This document shows positions 36,353 to 44,800 of a DNA stretch of 64,000 nucleotides, in pieces. The translations under genes and the position numbers were made by a program. The stretch comes from Methylocella tundrae (GTDB taxonomy: Bacteria > Pseudomonadota > Alphaproteobacteria > Rhizobiales > Beijerinckiaceae), in the NCBI RefSeq assembly GCF_038024855.1, contig NZ_CP139089.1, positions 1,054,001 to 1,118,000 of the forward strand, in the 5' to 3' direction. The notes beneath the pieces are model-generated. The model was not told the origin of the DNA, did not search any database, and saw only the letters and a program-made list of their open reading frames with translations. Position 1 is the first letter of the stretch. The number at the start of each line of letters is the position of its first letter.

Positions 36353-36886
36353 TTATGATGCGCTTCCAGCGTCCATTTCGGCTTTCGGCGCGGCCAGCGC
36401 ATGACCTGCGCCCCGCCAGCCCTCGATCCCGTCCGGATACCAGAACACGCTGCGATAGCCGAGGCTTACAGCTCGTTCGGCGGCGTTCCGGCTCGCCGGA
36501 TCCTTCGCCTCGCCATAGAACACCAGCGGCTGTCCGGGATCGTCATTCGATAGCGTTTCGAGACGACGCAGGAAGGCGTGACTTTGCGTATCCTTGACAT
36601 TTGTTGCGCCGGCGCCGGGCATCCAGATGCTGCCCGGAATGTTCAGGTGCGACGCCGGCGCCTTGACGGAAGCAGCGCTGGCGCCCCGGCCCGGGGCCGC
36701 GGAGACATCGATCAGAATAACGCTGGACAGAAGCTGCGCCAATTCGTCCGTGTGAATGACGCGCCCGCCAGCGATGCCGGAAGGAGCGGATTGCTGCGCT
36801 GCTCCCGTCAGATCTTGCGTGGCGGCTGAGCCAACGCCCGAAAGGCCGAGCATTGAGGCCAGAAGGAGAACGCGGGAACGATGCAT
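36353..36886 (-). CDS. Rhodanese-fold protein of the PQQ-associated CXXCW family, signature residues lost
   Basis: Start chosen at the ATG following AAGGA, which gives a clean signal peptide (VLLLASMLGLSGVGSAATQ); 177 residues, periplasmic. The body matches the 'PQQ-dependent catabolism-associated CXXCW motif' family: VILIDVSAAPG, NIPGSIWMPGAG, LVFY, NAAERAVSLGYRSVFWYPDGIEGW. In that family the residues after LVFY are C-x-x-x-C-W or similar; here they read GEAKDP, so both Cys and the Trp are gone without any gap. The protein keeps the fold but cannot do Cys chemistry there. It lies 49 bp after the metallo-hydrolase gene, which fits a shared PQQ-dehydrogenase context. Confidence 0.75.
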   Translation of the reverse strand: MHRSRVLLLASMLGLSGVGSAATQDLTGAAQQSAPSGIAGGRVIHTDELAQLLSSVILIDVSAAPGRGASAASVKAPASHLNIPGSIWMPGAGATNVKDTQSHAFLRRLETLSNDDPGQPLVFYGEAKDPASRNAAERAVSLGYRSVFWYPDGIEGWRGAGHALAAPKAEMDAGSAS

Positions 36887-36935
36887 CTTTGGCTTCCTTG
36901 ATCGCATCAGCAGACGGATTTGATGGCGGCGCCAG

Positions 36936-37883
36936 TCATTGCCATTCCAACTCCTTATAAGCCGCAATCACGTTGCGCTCATTATAATCCTCAAACAGCT
37001 TCCAGTTTCCACTTTCGGACTGCGCCGCCTTTTTTTCCGCCTGGTCAATGTCGACGCCGTCGGCGATTGCCTGCTTCACATCGTTCCGCAGCGTCGTCAG
37101 ATAGCGCTCGATGTCAGCCGCGCCGGCGGGCCAGTCGATGGCGACAGGACCATGACCGGGAACGGCGCGCGGCGCGGCAATTGCTTTGAGGCTCGCGAGT
37201 TCTTTCAGCCATCCCTGCAGCGAACCATCGAGCGAGGGCGCACGGTTGACGAAGACGAGATCGGCCGGCAGCAAAATTCCCGTCTTCTGGTCTATCATGC
37301 TCAAGTCGCAGGTCGTGTGAGCAGGAGCATGGGCATGCGCGCTGACGATACGGTCGCCGAGATCCAACAGCGCGGTCTCCTTGACCTCGAGCGTCGGCTG
37401 CACGATCTGCCCCGCCCGGTCCGCACCGACGATATCAGCCAACACCCCCTGATAATATGCGCCGCGCTGGCGCATCGCTTCAGCCAGCGCGTGATGGCCG
37501 ACAAAGATCGGTTGATCCTGCAAAAACGCCCCGGCGCCAAAAATGTGATCTGGATGAATGTGGCTCATCACGACATATTTGATCGGCGCCTGCGTCTTTT
37601 GCCGGATTGTGGCGCGCAGGTTCTGGCCGTCGATGAGGCTTCCTCCCGGGTCGGTGACGAGCACGCCATCGCGGCCGATGATGAAGCCGATATTGGCGAT
37701 CGCGTCCTCATTGGAGGATGTGGCGTCTTCATCGACTCCGCGCCGGATGTGAACGCCCTCGCCCACCTCCTGCGTGGCGAAAGGGCCATCGGCGGCGAAC
37801 GCTGCCCCCGAGCGTCCGGGCAAACAGCAGAGGCAGAAGCCGCCAAGCATAAGCCGGCGGCGCGTCACAGCTTCAAGTCTCAC
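36936..37883 (-). CDS. Quinoprotein relay system zinc metallo-hydrolase (MBL fold)
   Basis: A 315-residue exported metallo-beta-lactamase-fold enzyme. The GTG start follows a strong GGGAGG and yields a Tat-like signal (TRRRLMLGG, then a hydrophobic run ending in AFAADG). Metal ligands are all present: SHIHPDH, the His in PAHTTCDL, the Asp in LPADLVF and the His in VPGHGP. Segments such as IANIGFIIGRDGVLVTDPGGS match the hydrolases found beside PQQ-dependent alcohol dehydrogenases. Its reaction is not established. No PQQ dehydrogenase gene is in the window. Confidence 0.82.
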   Translation of the reverse strand: MRLEAVTRRRLMLGGFCLCCLPGRSGAAFAADGPFATQEVGEGVHIRRGVDEDATSSNEDAIANIGFIIGRDGVLVTDPGGSLIDGQNLRATIRQKTQAPIKYVVMSHIHPDHIFGAGAFLQDQPIFVGHHALAEAMRQRGAYYQGVLADIVGADRAGQIVQPTLEVKETALLDLGDRIVSAHAHAPAHTTCDLSMIDQKTGILLPADLVFVNRAPSLDGSLQGWLKELASLKAIAAPRAVPGHGPVAIDWPAGAADIERYLTTLRNDVKQAIADGVDIDQAEKKAAQSESGNWKLFEDYNERNVIAAYKELEWQ

Positions 37884-37981
37884 AATAAACCTCCCAATAT
37901 CGCGCCTTAGGGCGCCGCCTTTTCCGGCAGTTAACGCGACCCGCAACGCGCGGTAAAGAGGCGCCTCAGAGGCCGGATGCG

Positions 37982-39421
37982 CTACGGAATGACCGGCGGC
38001 GCATAGGCCAGCGTGCCCGCGAGCGCCCAGAGCAAAAAGAGCACGATCGGCAAATGAAACGTCAACTGCAACGCTGTGAAGCCGACGACGTCACGGGCCT
38101 TGACGCCCAGCACGCCAAGCAGCGGCAACATGAAAAAAGGGTTGATCAGATTTGGCAACGCCTCCGCTGAATTATAGATCTGCACGGCCCAGCCTAGATG
38201 AACCTTGAGTTCATTCGCGGCCTGCATGACATAGGGCGCCTCCAGCACCCATTTGCCGCCGCCTGATGGAATGAAGAAACCGAGCGCGGCCGAGTACAGT
38301 CCCATGACCACAGGGAATGTCTCTTTCGTGTTGATGCTGGCGAAGAATTCAGCAAGCCGCAGCGCGAGCGAATGTCCCTGGCTTCCCGCGGCGGCCGTCA
38401 TGATCGCCGTGACGCCGCCGTAGAGGGGAAATTGCATCAATATGCCGACCGTCGCCGGAACAGCCTTCGCCGCCGCGTTGAGAAAGCTCTTCGGGCGCCA
38501 ATGCAGTAATAGCCCCAACATGAGCAATGCAAAATTATAGGTGTTGAGATTGGAGATCGCCAGGACCGGGTCTTTCGCGGCAAACTCCTGCGCCAGCCAA
38601 CCGGCCCCTAGCGAAAACAAAAGAACCGTCAGCAGCGGACTATATTCCAGCCATTCGCCGGGCCTCTCGCGCGGGGGAAGCGGCGCCACTCTGGTCGTCA
38701 CGTCGACGCCCATCATCGCCGCCGTCACCGCGCGCTTTCCGGACGGCGCAGACCAAAAAGCGATCAAGGCCGAAACGATCATCAGCACCCCGAGCATCGC
38801 GCCTGACTGCCACAGAAAAATCGTCTGCTTGAATGGAATGACGCCCGTAATCTGCAGTAAGGATTTCGGCATCGCCTCGGCGTTGGCCTGCAATTGCGCG
38901 GCTGATGAGCTGAGCCCCAGAGCCCATGTGCAACCAAGGCCGAGATAGGCCGCCGCGCCAGCTGCGCGATAGTCCATTTCGAGGTCGGAGCGCTGCGCCA
39001 TTGCGCGCGCCAGCAAGCCTCCGAAGATCAGGCTCAGCGCCCAGTTGATCAAGGAAAGCAGCATCGTCACGATGGCGATGAAGGCGATGGCGCTGCGACC
39101 GCTCCGCGGCAGGCTCGCGATTTTGTCAATGAGGCGCGCCGCCGGCGGCGAGCTTGCGATAATGTAGCCGCTGATCGCCACCATCACCTGCTGCATTGTG
39201 AAAGGAATGAGGCTCCAGAATCCATCGCCGAAGGATCTTGCGACGAGATGAAAGGGCGCGCCGTTGACCATCGCCGCGATCGCAACCACGATGACTGCGA
39301 TGGCGGCGAATACGAAAGCGTCAGGGAACCATCGCTCCGACCATGCAGCGAAACGCAGCGCGGTGGCGGCGAGAAAAGTCTCCTTGTCGTTGCGCGCCAA
39401 TAGAGAAGATTCTTGGTCCAT
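37982..39421 (-). CDS. Short-chain fatty acid permease, AtoE family
   Basis: Inner-membrane transporter for short-chain fatty acids such as acetoacetate or butyrate. 479 residues with about 11-12 hydrophobic segments. Family signatures include WFPDAFVFA near the N-terminus, FTMQQVMVAISGYIIASS, INWALSLIFGGLLAR, and FFIPSGGGKWVLEAPYVMQAA, the last typical of AtoE. It lies 30 bp downstream of pbpC on the same strand and may be read through from that operon, though its role is unrelated. Confidence 0.88.
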   Translation of the reverse strand: MDQESSLLARNDKETFLAATALRFAAWSERWFPDAFVFAAIAVIVVAIAAMVNGAPFHLVARSFGDGFWSLIPFTMQQVMVAISGYIIASSPPAARLIDKIASLPRSGRSAIAFIAIVTMLLSLINWALSLIFGGLLARAMAQRSDLEMDYRAAGAAAYLGLGCTWALGLSSSAAQLQANAEAMPKSLLQITGVIPFKQTIFLWQSGAMLGVLMIVSALIAFWSAPSGKRAVTAAMMGVDVTTRVAPLPPRERPGEWLEYSPLLTVLLFSLGAGWLAQEFAAKDPVLAISNLNTYNFALLMLGLLLHWRPKSFLNAAAKAVPATVGILMQFPLYGGVTAIMTAAAGSQGHSLALRLAEFFASINTKETFPVVMGLYSAALGFFIPSGGGKWVLEAPYVMQAANELKVHLGWAVQIYNSAEALPNLINPFFMLPLLGVLGVKARDVVGFTALQLTFHLPIVLFLLWALAGTLAYAPPVIP

Positions 39422-39451
39422 GGTTGTCGATCCATTGATTGGCGCGATGAT

Positions 39452-41803
39452 TTATTCGACGGTGATGCGCACGGTTTTTGACCTGCCAGGTTGCAGGGGC
39501 AGCCGCAGCTGAAACTGATGCGCGCCCTTTTGCAGCGGCCAGAACACCGGTTTGTCGGGGTCAGCGGTGGCGAAAGGTTCGCCATCGACATACCACACAA
39601 CCTCGGCTGACCTCGGCTCAACCACGGCCTTGAGCGCGATGCGCGAAAGCGCCGCCGGCGCATCCGGGTTGCGCCAGATCCGGCTGTTGTTTTCCGGCGA
39701 AACGATCGACAGACGGGACTCCTCGCCCATCGGGCCTTCGTCGGCGACGCGATAGCCCGCGGCGCGCGCCCATGCCCGCTGTGAGGCCGGAATCCTGAGC
39801 CGGGACGGGCCGTCTGGGGATACGACGATTTCTTCCTCGGGCGGGATCTCCTCAGGCCGCAGCCATTCCGTCAGCGTCTGTCCGCAACCGCCGCGCGCCG
39901 CGCCAAGACTGCGCCTGCCGCCGAACAGACACAGCTCGACCGGCGCGCGGCCGGGCGGCGGCGCAAAGCCCGAATCGTCAAGATCACCTGCACGTGTCTT
40001 GTGCAGTTGGAGGAGAACGGCATGAGCGAGCCGCGCGGCGGAGCTTGCGCCGCTGAGCCGCGTCATCGTCCCGGCGTCGGCGCGGCCGAGCCACACGCCG
40101 ATGAGATATTGCGGCGACCAGGCGATGGTGACGGCGTCGCGATAGCCTTGCGATGTGCCGGTCTTGATCGCCACGGGAAAAGGATATTCGAGCGGGCCAT
40201 AGCGTGGAAAGCTAGGCAGACGGGCGTTTGGGTCCGAGAGAAATGAGGTGACGAGGCGGGCCGCGTCCATCGACATTGCGCGGGTCGATGGGGGCGTTTG
40301 GCTTCCCTCGAACCAGACGAGATCGCGTAGCACGCCATCATTCGCCAAAGCGCCATAGGCGCGCACCAGCCGCTCCAGCGTCGTGGGCAGCGAGCCAATC
40401 GCCATGGATGCGCCGAAACTGTCAGCCGGCGCATCGACGTCGTGAAGGCCGAGAGCGCGCAGGAAACGGAAGCTGGTCTCAAGTCCAATACTGCGGATGA
40501 GATTGATCGCTGGAACATTGCGTGAGTTCGCCAGCGCCTGACGCGGCAGCATGGGCCCGAGAAAATGACCGTCGGCGTTGTTAATGCCGGACGCGCCTTC
40601 AGGCAGATCCGCAAGGATGTCGCTTGGCCTGATGACGCCGCGATCCAGCGCTAAGGCATAGATGAAGGGTTTGAGCGCGCTGCCAGGCGAGCGCTGAGCC
40701 TTGGTGAAATCCAGCGCGCCGGCGTCGCCGCCGCCATAATCATTGGAGCCGAGCGCGGCGACCACGGCGCCTGTCTCGCGTTCGACGACCATGACGGCGA
40801 CCTGCCCCGCCCCTTGACTGCGCCAGATTGCGAGATAGCGCCGCGCGAGCGCCGTCACCCGCCGCTGTAGATCGAGATCGATTGTCGCGCGAGGGCGCAG
40901 CTCCGCCGAACCGGCTGAAGCTTCCCGCTTCAATAGATTTTCATAGCGTAAAACAACATGGAGAGCATCCGGGCGCCGCGGCGCGGGCTGCGGCTGAAGT
41001 GCGGCGAGCTGGCGATGCGCAAGCGAAAGTTCAGCGCTGCTGATGACGCCTTGCCGTCCGAGTTCATCAAGCGCGCGGTGGCCGCGCCGGATCGCACGCG
41101 CAAGGCCCAAAGGCCGAAGCGGATTGAGACGCGTCGGCGATTGAGGCACGCTGGACAAGAGCGTGATCTCGGCCCAGCTGAGATCTTGCGCCGGTTTGTC
41201 GAAATAGAACCGCGCCGCATGGGCGATGCCATGGCTGCCATTGCCATAAGGCGCAAGCCGCAGATATTGGGCGAGTATCGCCTCGCGTCCATAACGCAAC
41301 GTCAAAGCGAGCGCGGTCGCCGCCTCGCCGACTTTGGAGTAGAGTGTGCGCGGCGCCGGCTCCTGCATGCGCGCGACCTGCATGGCGATCGTCGACGCGC
41401 CGGAGCGGTCGCCCTTTTCAAAGCGTCGCCACAGGGCTCGCAGCACGGCGATCGGATCGACGCCGGGATGCTGTGCAAAGCGCCGGTCCTCGAGGGCGAG
41501 CGTTGCCCGAACGATGCGATCAGGCGGGTTCTCCAAGGGCCAGAAGCCGTAATCAATGCGGCGCCCGGCTGCGTTGCCGCTGACGGATGCCTCGCCGATC
41601 TGGGCGATGAAAGCGCCATGCCGATCGTAAAGAATTCGCGTCGGGGGCGGCGCGATCAGATTGGCCCGCCGCTCGATGTGTTGCCCAAAAAGACCCGCCT
41701 GCACGATCAGCGCAACGCCCGCCGCGATCGCGACGGATCGGCGCCAGCGTCGCCCTTGCGGTCTATCTGGCGATGATGATGCGTCGGCCGGCGCTGGCGC
41801 CAT
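39452..41803 (-). CDS. pbpC: Penicillin-binding protein 1C (peptidoglycan glycosyltransferase/transpeptidase)
   Basis: Bifunctional murein synthase, 783 residues. The start ATG lies inside the 3' end of the macroglobulin gene (41-bp overlap); earlier codons in frame read as antisense-like sequence. A signal anchor is at ~25-45. The glycosyltransferase domain has the catalytic Glu in LALEDRRFAQHPGVD and GASTIAMQVARM. The transpeptidase domain has S-x-x-K in SPGSALKPF, S-x-N in NSRNVPA, and KTGTSQGYRD. The C-terminal ~90 residues (LSIVSPENNSRI ... WYVDGEPF) are the BiPBP_C module characteristic of PbpC. Pairing with an alpha-2-macroglobulin gene is the usual bacterial arrangement. Confidence 0.95.
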   Translation of the reverse strand: MAPAPADASSSPDRPQGRRWRRSVAIAAGVALIVQAGLFGQHIERRANLIAPPPTRILYDRHGAFIAQIGEASVSGNAAGRRIDYGFWPLENPPDRIVRATLALEDRRFAQHPGVDPIAVLRALWRRFEKGDRSGASTIAMQVARMQEPAPRTLYSKVGEAATALALTLRYGREAILAQYLRLAPYGNGSHGIAHAARFYFDKPAQDLSWAEITLLSSVPQSPTRLNPLRPLGLARAIRRGHRALDELGRQGVISSAELSLAHRQLAALQPQPAPRRPDALHVVLRYENLLKREASAGSAELRPRATIDLDLQRRVTALARRYLAIWRSQGAGQVAVMVVERETGAVVAALGSNDYGGGDAGALDFTKAQRSPGSALKPFIYALALDRGVIRPSDILADLPEGASGINNADGHFLGPMLPRQALANSRNVPAINLIRSIGLETSFRFLRALGLHDVDAPADSFGASMAIGSLPTTLERLVRAYGALANDGVLRDLVWFEGSQTPPSTRAMSMDAARLVTSFLSDPNARLPSFPRYGPLEYPFPVAIKTGTSQGYRDAVTIAWSPQYLIGVWLGRADAGTMTRLSGASSAARLAHAVLLQLHKTRAGDLDDSGFAPPPGRAPVELCLFGGRRSLGAARGGCGQTLTEWLRPEEIPPEEEIVVSPDGPSRLRIPASQRAWARAAGYRVADEGPMGEESRLSIVSPENNSRIWRNPDAPAALSRIALKAVVEPRSAEVVWYVDGEPFATADPDKPVFWPLQKGAHQFQLRLPLQPGRSKTVRITVE

Positions 41804-44800
41804 AGATCCCTGCCTGATACATGGTTTCGGCCTCGCCCGGCGGCTGTGTGAAGGAGCCGGCGACGATCGCCTTGGCGCGGAATGCGAAGCGATAATTGCC
41901 CTTCGGCAGCGTGTCATAGGCATAGAACACCTTGTCGTCGTTGAAGGCGGTCCATGCCGGCGCGAGCGTCGGGTCCAAAGATGGCGCCGCCTCGCGGGGC
42001 GCTGTCGCAAGGTTGGGATTGAGCGGGTCAAGCCCAGCCGCGAGCGGCAATGAAATGGCAACATGCACGCGGTCTTGCGGGTTGACCAGTTCGACGATCT
42101 CTTCGACGATGTCGCCGCGCTTCAGGCGCAGTGCTCCGTCCTGGTCCGGCGCGATCGCTTCGAGCGGCGCCCCGTCCGCCGGCACGCGATAAGATTTGCG
42201 TGTTACGACAAAGCCTTGCGAGGACGCCTGCGCAAGATATCCAGGCTCCGCCGGCAGATAGGCGGCGTCGGCGAGCACAACCGCCGGGGCGCCGCCCCCA
42301 TTCTCGATGCGAACTTCGCCAGCGCCACTGATCGTGACGCGGCCAACCGGCGCGTCGGCCCCGAGCACGAGCCGCTCCGTCGCCGCGCCCTCGACGACGC
42401 TGATCGGAATCTCCGCGCCGGGACGTTTCCACGCGGCGGCGAGCGCGCGCACAGCGGCCGAATTGGCGTTGGTGCTGCCCCAGCCGTCGCCCTCGCCGAG
42501 ATGGATCAAGCCATCCCGCAACACGCGTGAGCGCGAATCCTCCGGCGCCGCAAGCGCCGCCGCTCGCGTCATTTCGGCAAGGCTGCGCGCTTCCGAGGGC
42601 AAGATCTCAGGATCGCCATCGTCGGCGGCCTGACCGGCGTAAACCTGCTTGCCGTTGCGCGCGAGAATCTGCACTCGGCTCCACATATCCTGCAGCAAGG
42701 CGCCCATAATGCGCCGGTCATCTCCAGGAAGCCTCGCCGCCACGGCGGTCATCTGCGCCAATGTCACATTCGGCATGGAGGCGGCGCGCCGGCTGAGCTC
42801 CGCGGCATAGGCCGCATCAAGCTGGCCGCCTTCGGCGAGCGCCGTCAGCGCCTCGACCCTCTCGCGCAGTTCCTCGCCATTGATGAGGCGCGCATAATCC
42901 GATCTGAGCGACAGCTTCAATACGGTGGCGAGACGCTCGCTCAGCGCCTTGTCGACAGGCTCGCCGGCTTTTTGCGCGGCGATGAGAAAGCCATAGGCCC
43001 AAGCGGTAAGCGAGACGTTTCCCCGCGCGCGAGGCCAGAAGGCGACGAGGCCGTCAGGGTCGACGCTTTGAGAAATCGCGATAATTGTATTATGGACGTC
43101 ATCGGAAAGTCGCCTATCGAGATCCGACGCCGCGAGCACCGCGCCGAAAGGCTTCAAAGCGAGCGCTGCGGAGGCCAGTGAAATGCGCTGCTCGGTACAG
43201 CCGTAAGGATATTCGACGAGATAGTTCAGTCCCGCGATGAGGCGCACCAGGGTCGGGTCCGCGGCGATGGTGACGGCGCGTTGCAAGGATCCGGCGCGAA
43301 GGCTCGCTGTGACGCTGGGCAGGCTGACGACGGCGCCTGCCGCGACGTCGAAAATCTCATGCCGGGTCACGCGTTGGCGGTCAGGCATCAGCGGCAGGTC
43401 GATCTCGACGGCGTCGCGCGCCTGGTCAGCGTCGCGTTGGAGCGTGAAGCGTAATTTCACGCTGTCTTTGCCGGGGGCGGCGTCCGCCACCGACACTGGA
43501 AAGTCTATGCGCGCCGGGCGATTTGGCTCCCATGCGAAACTTTGTTCAGCCGGCCCTGCAAGCTTTAATCCTTCGGCTTTGAGGCTCGCGCGGCCTGTTC
43601 CCGATGGACCCTCAACGATCCGGCCAAATAATTCAGCATCGAAGGAATCGCCATTGCGCACGAAGCGCGGCAGCGCCGGCTGCGCGACGAGATCCTGACG
43701 GATCAGCATTTCACCTGTCGCAAAGCCGAAGCGCTCGGCTCCGCTGACCGCTTTCGCGCGCAGTTTGAAGATGGTCAGGGAATCCGGCAGCTTGACCTTG
43801 ATCTTCGCAATCCCATCCGCGCCGACGATCACCTTCGGCAGATAGATCGGCACAGGCGTGAAATTCTTGCGCACGGAGACGTTGTTGTCCGCCCCCCATT
43901 CGTCGAGCCCCGCATCGCCGCCGGGCGTTTCCTCCAGCGGTATGATCCCGAAAGCCATGTTGCGCGTGTCACGCGCAGCCATTGTAGTTTCCCGGTCGAC
44001 GATGAAGTTCTGCAACGGATCGAGCGGGCGCTCCTTGGCGAGCGAGAGCACCGCCTGATCGACCATCCAGAACGTCGCTTCCCCCGCGATCGGCTTGCCA
44101 AGATCATCGGTCAGCTTCAATGTCACCTCGACTTCCTGCGCCGGACGCGCCTTTTGCGGATAATCGAGAGAAACGGTGACGATGTTTTTGACCGGCGTCA
44201 CCGTGATCCATTTCGTCGCCGCGATGGTGATTGGCTTGCCCTGATCGAAGGGCGCGCTTGGATCGCTATCTGCGTTTGGCAGGCGCCCGCGCATGATGAG
44301 GAAATGGACGGCGAGCTTTGGCATGTCCCGGACCGCCAGCGGCACTTGATAACGCCCGAATCCATTGCTGATCTCGACCCAGTCGGCGCCGAAATGTCCG
44401 CTCGGGTCTTCGATGATGGCGAGCGCGCGGGCGTTCTGGAAGGGGCTCTGCACGATCAACGTCGCCGCCTCGCCGGGCGCATAGGCCTCTTTGTCGGTCG
44501 TGACTTCCGCTGTTTGCGCCGGCGCGCGCGCGAAGGTGACGGGGGTATCGCCCCCGACGAAGAAATCGACGCTGACCTGCTGCCGTCTTCCCGTCTTGTC
44601 GGCAGCTTCCAGTTCGACGAGATAGACGCCGGCGTCTTTTGCCTCAAAGGCGAGCTTTTGGGCGTCCTTCGCGCTCCTGACCTTTTGCTCGGCAAGCGTC
44701 TCGTCGATGATTTGCGTCACATATTTCGCGGCGCCCTGGCTGAAATCGCTCGCTTGCAGGGTCGATGTCCAGTTGCGTTTGACAAGACGAGCGGTCATCT

